NCBI GenBank assembly: GCA_030762895.1
Contig: CM061065.1
Location: 70,726,200-70,790,199 of the forward strand
Direction of reading: 5' to 3'
DNA: 64,000 nt
DNA from: Sophora flavescens
Taxonomy: Eukaryota > Streptophyta > Magnoliopsida > Fabales > Fabaceae
In this document: positions 1 to 10,228 of the stretch, piece after piece
How the letters are laid out: every line of letters starts with the position of its first letter
Numbering within the stretch: position 1 is the stretch's first letter
Translations under genes and position numbers: made by a program
The notes under the pieces: generated by a model
Databases searched by the model: none
What the model was told of the DNA's origin: nothing
Seen by the model: the letters and a program-made list of their open reading frames with translations, nothing else

Positions 1-48
1 ACAAACAAAAAAGACATGTGACTACAAAATGATTTCCTGTAAAGGACC

Positions 49-1257
49 AGTGGATTGGATTGCCCATTGGGTTTTACATAAAAAGCTCACGGGTTGGATT
101 GCCCGTCAGAAACTCGAACATAAAGATAAAAGAGCTTACAGGTTGGATTGCCCGTGAGAAGCTCAAACTGAAAGATAAAGAGCCTACGGGGTGGATTGCC
201 CGTTAGAAGCTCGAACTGAAAGATAAAAGAGCCTACGGGGTGGATTGCCCGTTAGAAGCTCGAAATGAAAGATAAAAGAGCTTACGGGGTGGATTGCCCG
301 TCAGAAGCTCGTACTGAAGATAAAAAGAGCCTACGGGGTGGATTGCCCGTCAGAAGCTCGAACTGAAAGATAAAAGAGCCTACGGGGTGGATTGCCCGTT
401 AGAAGCTCGAACTGAAAGATAAAAGAGCTTACGGGGTGGATTGCCCGTCAGAAGCTCGAACTGAAGATAAAAGAGCCTTCGGGGTGGATTGCCCGTTAGA
501 AGCTCGAACTGAAAGATAAAAGAGCCTACGGGGTGGATTGCCCGTGAGAAGCTCGAACTGAAGATAAAAGAGCCTACGGGGTGGATTGCCCGTCAGAAGC
601 TCGAACTGAAAGATAAAAGAGCTTACGGGGTGGATTGCCCGTCAGAAGCTCGAACTGAAGATAAAAGAGCCTACGGGGTGGATTGCCCGTTAGAAGCTCA
701 AACTAAAAGATAAAAGAGCCTACGGGGTGGATTGCCCGTTAGAAGCTCGAAATGAAAGATAAAAGAGCTTACGGGGTGGATTGCCCGTCAGAAGCTCGTA
801 CTGAAGATAAAAAGAGCCTACGGGGTGGATTGCCCGTCAGAAGCTCGAACTGAAAGATAAAAGAGCCTACGGGGTGGATTGCCCGTTAGAAGCTCGAACT
901 GAAAGATAAAAGAGCTTACGGGGTGGATTGCCCGTCAGAAGCTCGAACTGAAGATAAAAGAGCCTACGGGGTGGATTGCCCGTTAGAAGCTCGAACTGAA
1001 AGATAAAAGAGCCTACGGGGTGGATTGCCCGTGAGAAGCTCGAACTGAAGATAAAAGAGCCTACGGGGTGGATTGCCCGTCAGAAGCTCGAATTGAAAGA
1101 TAAAAGAGCTTACGGGGTGGATTGCCCGTCAGAAGCTCGAATTGAAAGATAAAAGAGCTTACGGGGTTGATTGCCCGTGAGAAGCTCGAACAGAAAGATA
1201 AAAAAGTCTACGGGGTGGATTGCCCGTCAGACTCTCAAATGGATAGATAAAAAGCTT
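49..1257. repeat. Tandem repeat array, about 49-bp unit, about 24 copies, in the Ogre-like 3' UTR
   Basis: Units of 48-50 bp share the core CGGGGTGGATTGCCCGT followed by AGAAGCTCGAACTGAA and a GATAAAAGAG tail. Single-base variants (gagcct/gagctt, cccgtc/cccgtt/cccgtg, gaactg/gaaatg/gtactg) distinguish the units. Edge units at both ends are more diverged. The array sits between the integrase end and the expected 3' LTR of the minus-strand element, where Tat-lineage elements are known to carry hypervariable tandem repeats. A ten-unit block is itself repeated at 487 bp (see findings). Confidence 0.97.
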
Positions 1258-2223
1258 GTGAGGCCATGTAGACAAATGCAATATATGAATGTAGATTTTG
1301 CTCACTGATGAAATGACAATGCGAAAACTCAAATAACTAGTTTTCAATTTACAAAAAGAATGATGATCATGAGAACCCTTATTAATTTTGGGCATGATGC
1401 AAAAGATTGATGATAGATTATTTCTTCTTTGCTATTTCATTCATTATTGGATCCTTGATCCCCTAAAGGCATCGATCACAGTCAGTCTTGAGGATGAACT
1501 AAAACAAGGCCCATCTTATCTGGGAGAGATATCTTGCACTTTTATCCCCTGATGATTAGATCTTCTTGATGATAATTATCTCCATGGTTGAGTCTCAGTA
1601 TTCCTTCCTTTCTTCGATGCCCTTTATAGGGGAAGCGTCATGCCCCCCAAGACCTTTTGAGGCTTTCTAAGGAATTCTAATTGCTTAAAAAAAAAAAAAA
1701 AAACATTACTTGTTTCACGTTTCAGTATATACTTATCAGGATGAATGCACACACATAAATGACAAAAGTTAAGAGGAAAGGACCAAGGTAGCGAAATAAA
1801 GTAAAGGAAGTCAATGTCATTATATTTGGATTGAAAAAAGGTGTACAAAGCATAAGTTGCAAAACGTTGCGGAGTAGATTCACATCTCCTCAAGTGATGT
1901 CTCTGTCAATGACTAATTTTAGTATCCCTCATACAATCTTGACTGCTCATTAATTGGCTTCAGAGATGTTGTCTGCCCCAATCTTCCTATATCCAACTTA
2001 CGGACTGCCCCAGTTCATCGGCTTGACGACACTTCCATCGTTACATTTTTTATTTTATTTTTTGAACCCTAACTTTTGCCTAGACCGCCTTTTCAGGTTT
2101 TCAGTCTAGCGGGTTGCTCTAACTTTTGCCTAGACTGTCTTTTCAGATTTTCAGTCTAGCGAGCCTTTTCTCTTTTCATTTTTCATTTTTCTTTTCTTTT
2201 CTTCTTCTTCTTGGGAAGTGTGT
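1258..2223 (-). other. 3' UTR of the Ogre-like element; no gene seen
   Basis: No convincing protein is encoded. It contains an A17-type homopolymer at about 1687-1702 and a 50-bp direct duplication at 2071-2120 and 2121-2163, each starting AACTTTTGCCTAGAC. The polypyrimidine stretch at about 2165-2215 is purine-rich on the element strand. Confidence 0.6.
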
Positions 2224-2490
2224 TCAAGCATAATACTTTTTTACTGCATCCGAGTTTACAGGGAGCGGGAGGTCTTCCCCATCCATCCTGGTGAGAATTA
2301 AAGCTCCTCCAGAGAAGGCCTTTTTCACAACGTAAGGTCCTTCATAGTTCGGAGTCCATTTCCCTCGATGATCCTTTTGGATTGGTAGAATCTTTTTAAG
2401 CACCAGGTCACCCTCCCGAAACTGTCGTGGGCGTACCTTCTTCTCATAAGCTCTCATCAACCTTTTCTGGTATAATTGGCCGTGACACAA
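2224..2490 (-). pseudogene. Integrase C-terminal domain fragment
   Basis: The translation has the retrotransposon integrase C-terminal pattern: F-R-E-G-D-L-V-L-K followed by K-W-T-P-N-Y-E-G-P-Y-V-V, the small beta-barrel that binds DNA in Ty3-gypsy integrases. It lies directly downstream of the integrase core at 2559-4025 but in a different frame (offset two bases), so a frameshift near 2490-2560 separates it from the core. Nothing after its stop at 2224 looks coding. It is part of the minus-strand Ogre-like polyprotein. Confidence 0.85.
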
Positions 2491-2558
2491 CGCCCTAATC
2501 TCTTCTCTTCAATGAGGTTCAATTGGTCTAATCGATCCTGGACCCACTCAGCCTTCTT

Positions 2559-4025
2559 CTAATTCTCGCTTCTCTCAAGTACTCTTAATGAGGGGATCTC
2601 TACTTCAATTGGGAGCACTGCCTCCATCCCATAAACTAAAGAATATGGTGTTGCCCCTGTCGAGGTGCGAATAGAGGTACGATAGCCGTGTAAAGCAAAA
2701 GGTAACATCTCGTGCCAATCCTTATACGTCACCACCATCTTTTGGACAATCTTCTTGATATTTTTATTAGCGGCCTCCACTGCCCCGTTCATCTTTGGGC
2801 GGTACGGAGAGGAATTATGATGCTTTATCTTGAAATTTTCGCACATCTCCTTCATCATCCTATTGTTCAAATTGGTCGCATTATCAGTGATAATCTCACT
2901 CGGCAACCCATAACGACAAATTAGCTCTCTTTTGACAAATCTGATCACGACATTCCGGGTCACATTGGGATAAGATGCAGCCTCAACCCACTTGGTGAAA
3001 TAATCGATGGCAACAAGAATGAAGCGATGTCCATTTGAAGCTTTTGGTTCGACGGGCCCGATCACATCCATTCCCCACATTGAGAACGGCCAGGGTGCCG
3101 ACATGACATTCAAAGGAGCTGGCGGCGCATGAACCTTATCAGCGTATATTTGACACTTGTGGCACTTCTTCGCATAATTAAAGCAATCAACCTCCATTGT
3201 CAGCCAATATTGGCCAGTCCTCAAGATTTTCCTGGCCATTGCATGACCGCTCGCGTGTGTTCCAAAAGGTCCTTCATGTACCTCCTCAACTATCAGTTTA
3301 GCTTCTTTTGCGTCAACGCACCTCAACAACACCATGTCATGGTTTCTTTTGTAGAGAATATCTCCATCTAAATAGAAACCCATTGCAAGTCTTCTTAGAG
3401 TTCTTTTGTCATTTTCTGAAGCGCCCGGAGGGTATTCCCTTCTTTGGATGAAACATTTGATGTCATGGTACCACGGTTTTTGATCAGACTCTTCCTCTAT
3501 CACTTGACAATATGCAGGATGACCACGACTTTCCATTTTGATGAGTGGTAGGTTCCTCTCGTCACTTACTTTGAACATTGAGGACAAGGTAGACAGTGCG
3601 TCAGCTAACTGGTTATCTTCTCGGGGAATATGATGAAACGTGACTTCGTCAAACTGCTCAATCAAACCTTTGATGTAATCATGGTACGGAATTAACTTGG
3701 CATCTCGGGTTTCCCATTCCCCTCTTAACTGGTGGATGACTAGTGCAGAGTCCCCATATACCTCCAGTATCCTTGCTTTTGCCTCTATTGCTGCCAAAAT
3801 CCCTAGTGCACAAGCTTCGTATTCGGCTATATTGTTTGTACAATCAAAGCGAGCCTCGCGATGTGTGTGGAAATAATCATTTTCTGGTGAGATTAAAATT
3901 GCCCCGATTCCGTGCCCCAATGCGTTAGAAGCTCCGTCAAATAACAAGGTCCATTTTTCTTTTTCTGGTGATTGCTCGCGATCAAACAGAGCCATTATAT
4001 CTTCATCTGGAAAATCACATTGCAT
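2559..4025 (-). pseudogene. Second (archaeal-type) RNase H plus integrase core
   Basis: Residues about 24-150 form a complete-looking RNase H fold: D in LFDGAS, E in AEYEA, D in YGDSALV and D in LADAL, the four acidic positions of the family. After it come an HHCC zinc finger (H-x3-H in THASGH, C-x2-C in CHKC) and the integrase core with a D,D-35-E triad: D in GMDVIGP, D in ITDNA, E in AVEAANK. RNase H removes RNA from the cDNA hybrid and integrase joins cDNA to the genome. The frame continues into the upstream RNase H block (4583-4062) through a single in-frame stop near 4062. The C-terminal domain is frameshifted off. Confidence 0.93.
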
Positions 4026-4061
4026 CGATCCATAATCTTCTACCGGCTGATTGGCTAGATA

Positions 4062-4583
4062 TTATGCAAGAGCACTCCCTTTTATTGCTTTTTGGGTGAC
4101 ATAGGCAATGTCATATTCTGATAGCAGGACTTGCCAGCGAGCAATTCTTCCAGTCAGAGCAGGCTTATCAAAGATATACTTGATTGGATCCATTTTGGAC
4201 ACCAACCAGGTAGTATAACACAACATGTAATGCCTCAAACGGCGAGCCGCCCATGCTAAAGCACAGCAAGTGCGTTCTAGCAGTGAGTAGTTGGCTTCAC
4301 AACTGGTGAACTTCTTGCTTAGATAATAGATGGCATGTTCCTTTCTTCCCGACTCATCGTGCTGCCCCAGTACGCAACCCATAGATCCATCTAGCACAGT
4401 CAAATACATGATGAGAGGTCTTCCCAGCACTGGGGGAACCAAAACTGGAGGCTCTTGTAGGTATTGTTTGATCTTCTCAAAGGCGTTTTGACAATCTTCA
4501 TTCCATGTCACAGCTTGATTTTTGCGCAGCAATTTAAAGATTGGTTCACATGTCGCGGTTAGTTGGGAGATGAACCAGGGCAA
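4062..4583 (-). pseudogene. First (Ty3-type) RNase H domain
   Basis: This has the connection and RNase H module that follows RT in Ty3-gypsy pol: the tether F-E-K-I-K-Q-Y-L, P-L-I-M-Y-L-T-V, G-C-V-L-G-Q, A-I-Y-Y-L-S-K-K-F and the R-I-A-R-W-Q-V-L-L-S-E-Y segment. The first acidic residue expected in the Y-L-x-D position is not seen (YLTV), so it resembles the degenerate first RNase H of the Tat lineage, where the second RNase H is thought to take over. It is in frame with 4025-2559 across one stop. RT is separated by a frameshifted stretch at 4584-4786 that still shows RT-thumb homology. Confidence 0.87.
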
Positions 4584-4785
4584 TGTAGTTCAATCTTCCT
4601 AAAAACCCACGAACTTCCTTCTCCGTTCGAGGTGCTTTGGCATGTCGATGATTGCTCGAACCTTTTCAGGATCAACCTCTATTCCTCTTTGACTAACGAT
4701 GAACCCCGAAGCTTTCCCGATTTCACTCCAAAAGTGCATTTGGATGGATTCATCGGAGCTTAAACCTTCTTACCCGCACAAAGAG

Positions 4786-5675
4786 TTATTGCAGATTATC
4801 AACATGGTCATCTTCGGATCTGGACTTGGCGATCATGTCATCTACGTAAACTTCTATCTCCTTATGCATCATATCATGGAATAAAGCCACCATAGCCCAC
4901 TGATATGTTGCCCCAGCATTTTTCAAGCCAAAGGGCATAACCTTATAGCAAAAGGTTCCCCACAAAGTGACAAATGTAGTTTTCTCCATATCCTCGAGTG
5001 CCATCTTGATCTGATTATATCCCGAGAAACCATCCATGAAAGAGAATAATGCATGTTGAGCAGTATTATCTACAAGAACATCAATGTGAGGCAAAGGAAA
5101 GTCATCTTTTGGGCTAGCTCTGTTCAGATCTCGATAGTCAACACACATTCGAACTTTTCCATCTTTCTTGGGAACAGGAACGATGTTAGCAACCCATTGA
5201 GGGTACTTTACAACTTCTAGGAAACCTGCATCCAGTTGTTTCTTGACCTCATCCTTGATCTTTAAGGACATTTCCGCTTTCATCCTTCGTAGCTTCTGCT
5301 TTATTGGAGGACACTCCGGCTTTAATGGCAATTTGTGTTCTGCTACACTGGGGTCTAACCCTGGCATGTCTTGGTATGACCATGCGAAGACATCTTTATA
5401 ATCCGTCAACAACCTCGATCAACTGTTCCGCTCCTTTTCTTTCAGGGAAAGGCCAATCTTGACCTCTTTTATATCATCTTTGGTTCCCAAATTGATTAGT
5501 TCACTCGGCTCTTCATGGGGCCGGATTTCCCTGGCTTCTTGTTCTACCAATCTCAAAAGTTCAAGGGGAACTTCCCCGTCATCATCAACAACCTCCTCAG
5601 CATGATCAACGGAATAGTCAAAATTGTATGATGGGTTACTAACACTGTCGTTTTCAAGAGAGTCACTTTTAGATC
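4786..5675 (-). pseudogene. Reverse transcriptase domain (second exon of the polyprotein)
   Basis: Copies element RNA into cDNA. Visible RT motifs, N to C: the F-A-W-S-Y-Q-D-M-P-G-L lead-in typical of Tat/Athila RT, V-P-K-K-D-G-K-V-R-M-C-V-D-Y-R-D-L-N, P-L-P-H-I-D, F-S-F-M-D-G-F-S-G-Y-N-Q-I, M-P-F-G-L-K-N-A-G-A-T-Y-Q and the catalytic Y-V-D-D-M. The open part runs 5412-4786. A polar, acidic linker (encoded about 5675-5413, with a stop near 5410) precedes it. Past Y-V-D-D the frame breaks, and the thumb is in other frames down to about 4590. I place the start at the candidate intron acceptor at 5675, not at a methionine. Confidence 0.9.
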
Positions 5676-5906
5676 TGCATTTTGGTAATTATCAGGGAAA
5701 GATGAATGAATAAAGGTTAAAGACGAGAGGCGCATTTATTAGTGAGGGATGGTGAACAAAAACGAAAGTAAAAAAAGATAACAAGACAAAGATACTGAAT
5801 GCATGCATTTATTGATAAGTCATACTGAAACAGAAACAAGTAAGCCCATTACAACAAAACTCCTAAAGCCTTGGGCAGAGCTAAAGGATAAGCATTACAG
5901 AATTAC
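5675..5906 (-). other. Candidate 232-bp Ogre-type intron between protease/G-patch and RT
   Basis: On the minus strand a GT donor (TTCAAA|GTAATT, at 5906) overlaps the stop codon ending the G-patch frame, and an AG acceptor (CCAAAATGCAG, at 5675) precedes the acidic RT linker. Removing this interval keeps the two coding frames in register. The interval is T-rich with many stops. An intron at exactly this place is an established Ogre feature; the specific splice sites are my inference. Confidence 0.65.
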
Positions 5907-6340
5907 TTTGAAAAGGACCCTATGGTCTTGGGGAACTCAATGATCTCCCAATTGTTGAGCTCTGTATCCGGAGAGCATGGATACACCAGATTGATACCAC
6001 GATCGGCAGGATAATCATCTTCAATAGCTGCTGCTTGGTCCAGGAATGCAAACCCTACGCTTCGGAAGCTCTGTCGAATGTCACAGATGGGAACCCTTTC
6101 AGCCTCGCATTCACGATTTTCCAGCCGAGCCAACCTCTTTCTTTTCTTCTCTTCTATAACTCTCATCTTGTCGGCCCCGGTGGGTTTGTATCCCAATCCA
6201 AACCTATCCTTGTTCTCAGTGAGCATGAGAATGTCAGCAACGCCTTGGCTGTTTTTCCCCAAACCGCTTCCAGGTCGGTATCCTCCTTCAAGCATAACCT
6301 TGGCCATCATGATGGATGCTTTGGATGACCGAGGTTTCAA
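5903..6340 (-). pseudogene. G-patch-containing segment of the polyprotein
   Basis: The frame contains a glycine-patch signature near its N-terminus: A-K-V-M-L-E-x-G-Y-R-P-G-x-G-L-G-K, then F-G-L-G-Y-K-P-T about 25 residues on, followed by a basic K-K-R-K-R-L stretch. G-patch domains bind nucleic acid or activate RNA helicases, and a G-patch next to a retroviral-type protease is known from betaretroviruses and plant Tat elements. It lies between protease (6454-6982) and RT, and ends at the candidate intron donor. The joint with protease (6340-6454) is not open in one frame. Function in the element is inferred by position only. Confidence 0.75.
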
Positions 6341-6453
6341 GAGTGGAGCTCCCTCCCCAACATAAGTGGCATTGGCAATTTCAAGTGATTGGAAGGCGGT
6401 CTCGAGAGCTTCCTCGGCAGCTTCAATATAAGGGGTTGTTGATGGCTTGCTTA

Positions 6454-6982
6454 CTAATGAGATCCTCCTCTCCGAGAGACAATTATCAGCTTACAATCAA
6501 CAATGAACTTCACCTTCTGGTGCAATGTGGAAGGTACAGCTCCAGACGAATGGATCCATGGTCGCCCTAGGAGACAACTGTATGTTGGTGTGATGTCCAT
6601 TACTTGGAAAAGTACTTCAAAGGTGCATGGGCCAATCTGAATGGGCAATTCAATTTCTCCCATGACTTCCCTTCGGGTGCCGTCGAAAGCTCTTACAATC
6701 ATTGTGCTTGGCTTCATATGAGTTCCATCGAAGGCAACTTTGCAGCGTTGACTTTGGCATTACATTCAAAGAAGAACCATTATCAATGAGAACCCTGGCC
6801 ATGACATGGTCTTGGCACTTCACAGAAATGTGCAAGGCCTTGTTGTGCCCCATACCTTCGGCTGGTATTTCATCATCGGTGAAAGTGACATAATTATCAG
6901 CAACTATGTTACCTACGATGTTATCGAGCTTATCAACCGTGATGTCATGGGAGACATGCGCTTGATTCAACACCTTCATCAA
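6454..6982 (-). pseudogene. Retropepsin-like aspartic protease
   Basis: The N-terminal part (frame 6982-6650) shows the aspartic protease active-site loop V-L-I-D-N-G-S-S-L-N-V-M-P. Tat-lineage proteases use D-N-G-S here in place of the usual D-T/S-G. The C-terminal half is in another frame (6717-6454) and carries the flap and end region, including the S-C-L-L-G-R-P-W-I-H motif that plays the I-L-G-x-x role. The frameshift falls near 6700. The enzyme would process the gag-pol polyprotein. Confidence 0.85.
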
Positions 6983-7049
6983 GTACTCTTTCGTGTGGCT
7001 CCGAGTTCATCAATAGAGACAAAAGAGATATCCGAGCCGTGAGTCCGAT

Positions 7050-9680
7050 TTAAGCGATCCACAACCCTATATTCACTCGCTTGATGAACTTCAAGAATTC
7101 ACCTACCTCCTCATCAGATACACCCTTTTTATTCTCACCCCCGTTTGCTTCCTTGTCATCTAGGATTTCTTCCACCTTCTCTTTCCCTTTGTGATCCTTT
7201 CCTTCCTTTTCTATTTCCCCTTTTCGCAATACCTCTGGAGTGTAAATGCGACCACTCCTAGTCATTCCGCCAATTCCCGAAATGTTGGTGACCCACAGTA
7301 GTCCCGTTGGAAGGATTGGGTTGGACCTGCATCTCATACTTCCATGGTACCGCTTTGGTGTCCTTGTAAGGGAAAGGACTTGGAACTCGGATGACGATCG
7401 GTGTTGGCCCACTTGGAACCGGCAAAGGTTTCTTCTCGGTATAGTATATCACCACCTGGTTTCGGAGTGACTTGCTCGAGAACTGGCCGAGAATTAACCA
7501 CAACAAGATAAAGGGGTTATCTTAATTGGGGTTGGGGAAGTTGTAGATTCAGCAACCATATTAATGGCACATTCATTTGATCCACAACCAATTAAGATAA
7601 TCTTCATATCCATTAACGCTGCACACTTCGACTTGCGAAACTCAACAGTTTTCAATCGAATGCCCCATGTTTCCATCAAAGTCACACCTTATCTCTCCAT
7701 CGAGAGCTTTTTCTTCCGTGGTCGGATTTGGATCAATCCACATTTGCACATCTCTCTAAAAACAACTCTCATAGGAGTCCTAACATCGGCCACTTTACTC
7801 TTTAGAGTATGTTCCAAGAAGCTCTCAATGGCATTGACCCCGAACTCCCATGATTTGGCATAGGACCCCTGTGCCACATTTGGAGCATCCTTCCAAAGCT
7901 CAACCATTTGGCATTAATAAGGTCTTGGACCTTAAACTTCAAAGCTCTACAACTCTCGGTGGAATGTCCTGTGGCCCCATCGTGATATTCACATTGAGCA
8001 TTTGGGTCATACCACTTTGGATAAGGAGGGTCTAGTGGTCTTGTCGGGATAGGAGTTAGCACAGATTTGCTCACAAGTTGGCGGAATAGTTCGGTGTAGG
8101 TCATGGGTATTGGGTCAAAATGCATTGGCTTTCTTTCCGGGTTATATGGTGGTCTTGTTTGGCTGGTGTTTGGGTTTTGGATTTAGAGGCTGGACGATTT
8201 GAGATGGCATGGTGGGGTGTGTTTGAGGCTGAGAAGGGTATGATGGCCGGTAGGGAGCCATTTGTTGAGGGTTTAGAAATTGCGAGGTTGCAGCGATGTA
8301 TGGCTGGTTGGCTTGGTGATATGGAGGTGGTTGGTAATATGGGGCGTATTGGGCGTGGAAGGCGGGTGTTTGGTTTGGTCTCCATTGGTTCGGTTTCTTC
8401 TGTTCCAAGGTTACTGCATGTGCCTCTCCCTCCTTATTTTTCACGAATGGGGTTTTCTTTGGGCCGTTCCCTCGGAGTCTCAACGATCTTGCCATTCCTC
8501 ATTCCACTTTCAATTCTCTCGCCGATGATGACCATGTCGAGAAAAATTTGATGACACACTCCCAATCATCCTATCATAGAAAGGCGATCGAGTGTATCAA
8601 TGAACATTGCTACGATTTCCTTCTCGGCTAAGGAGGCTCCACCGAGCAGCCAGTTCCCTCCATCGTTGCGCGTATTCTTTGAAAGTCTCTACATCCCTTT
8701 TTGACATATTTTGGAGTTGCATCCTATCGGGAGCCATGTCAACATTGTACTTGTCTTGCTTCAGAATGCATCTGCTAGATCTTTGAAGGATCGGATGTGT
8801 GCCCGCTCGAGATGCGTATACCAATTTGAGAAGGTGCCCCGGTCAAGCTGTCTTGGAAGAAGTGAATCAAGAGTTTATCATCTCGGGCATGTGACGCCAT
8901 CTTCCTAACATACATGGTCAAATGGTTCTTGGGACAAGTGGTTCCCCGGTATTTGTCAAAATCAGGCACCTTAAATTTTGGCGGAATTACAACATTTGGC
9001 ACCAGACAGAGTTCCGAGGCATCCCGAAGACCATAACTATTTACCCCTTCAATGGCCCGCAATCTTTCCTCTAGTACTTCCAGCTTTTCTTTAGACTGGG
9101 AATCTCCCCCCGACTAATTCACCGGAGCTTCTCCGTACATATTATGGGGAAATGAATATGGCATGGAGGAGGAACCAAAGTTTGGCATCATTTGAGCCCC
9201 CTGGGGTCCATAATGTAGGGTGTATTGTGGGGGCCTTGGATTGACAGTAGGTGTCACTATCGGGGTGTTACCATCTGTAGAGTTGACATTCCCGTGCTTG
9301 CGGTATTTCGACGAGTATTGGTGGGGATTTGTGCTTGAGTGATGTGTTCGGAGTTCGAATACCATCTTGTGGATCTGGGGCGTTGGTGGTACAAACCCAC
9401 GAGGCAAACCGTATGGGGGATTGTTCGAGTCAAATGGAAAATGAGTTGGGTTGAGAGGCATCATGGCCCCTGGTTGGTTGAAGCCTTGAATAGGAATACG
9501 AGAAAACCGGGCGGGATGAGAGGTGTGGCTGGCTGTCCTTCGTTCGAGGCCTGGAGGGTTCTCCTCTGTGTTCTTCTCCTTTTGCATTTCTTGTAGGATC
9601 TCCATCATCTTAGCCATCTGATCTTTGATTTGACTGACTTCATCCCTGATCACTTGAACTTCTTCTAGTTCATCCGCCAT
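7050..9680 (-). pseudogene. Gag polyprotein, broken
   Basis: Gag packages the element RNA. Start chosen at 9680, where an acidic coiled coil (ELEEVQVIRDEV, then Q-M-A-K-M-M-E-I-L-Q-E-M) begins. A Pro/His/Asn-rich region follows. The retrotransposon gag core spans about 9062-8597: Y-R-G-T-T-C-P-K-N-H-L, the F-F-Q-D-S-L-T-G-A helix and, one frame over, F-K-E-Y-A-Q-R-W-R-E-L-A. A knuckle-like C-x2-H-x5-H-x4-C (CEYHDGATGHSTESC) lies near 8015-7970. An in-frame stop at 9114 interrupts the N-terminal frame, and frameshifts occur near 8820, 8560, 8130 and 7800. The linker to protease (7412-7050) is acidic and Lys/Glu-rich. Confidence 0.85.
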
Positions 9681-10228
9681 GGCTCTTGCCTGTGATCGAG
9701 TGCGATAAGGGTGTCTTGGAGCAATTGTTCAAAAAACCACACTGTTTTATTTAATAAAAGAAAGAATAAATGAATAAAATCAAAAGAAAGAGCATAAACT
9801 AATTAAACTTCATTTTTGATAGGAAGACCGTCGCATATACTTATAGCAAGAATACTCATCCTGCAATCAAATCTAGTGGTATAATTCTCTCTAGCTTGAC
9901 TGCAGTTGATGTCGAGTCCAAGGGAGAATTCACTCCTCGATAGACCACATCTTGTACTAGCAATGTCATTGTTTGATGATACCCATATTTTTACGCGGAA
10001 AACACATCGTTTTTAGGGTAAAAATATAGTTGATGAAGTATCTAAGGGAGAATTCACTCCTCGATGAGATATCATCTGGAAAAAGAGAGAGCATTCCACA
10101 AAAAATTGATGAAAACTTCTATTTCATTGGATGGATGTTGCAATACAAACATGAGTCTTTGGTCAACTAGAAAAACAATACATCGAGAGTTTTCATATTT
10201 CTAACCCATCTTTGGGGACCTCAAAATA

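Noticed and set aside
49..1257. CRISPR-like array
   Set aside because: The repeats are contiguous 49-bp tandem units with no unique spacers, in a plant retrotransposon 3' UTR.
1159..1395. Minus-strand frame over the end of the tandem repeat array
   Set aside because: Its C-terminal half is translated tandem repeat and the rest lacks any motif.
8120..8551. 143-residue plus-strand frame
   Set aside because: It is the complement of the gag Pro/Gln-rich region; the minus strand carries the gag homology.
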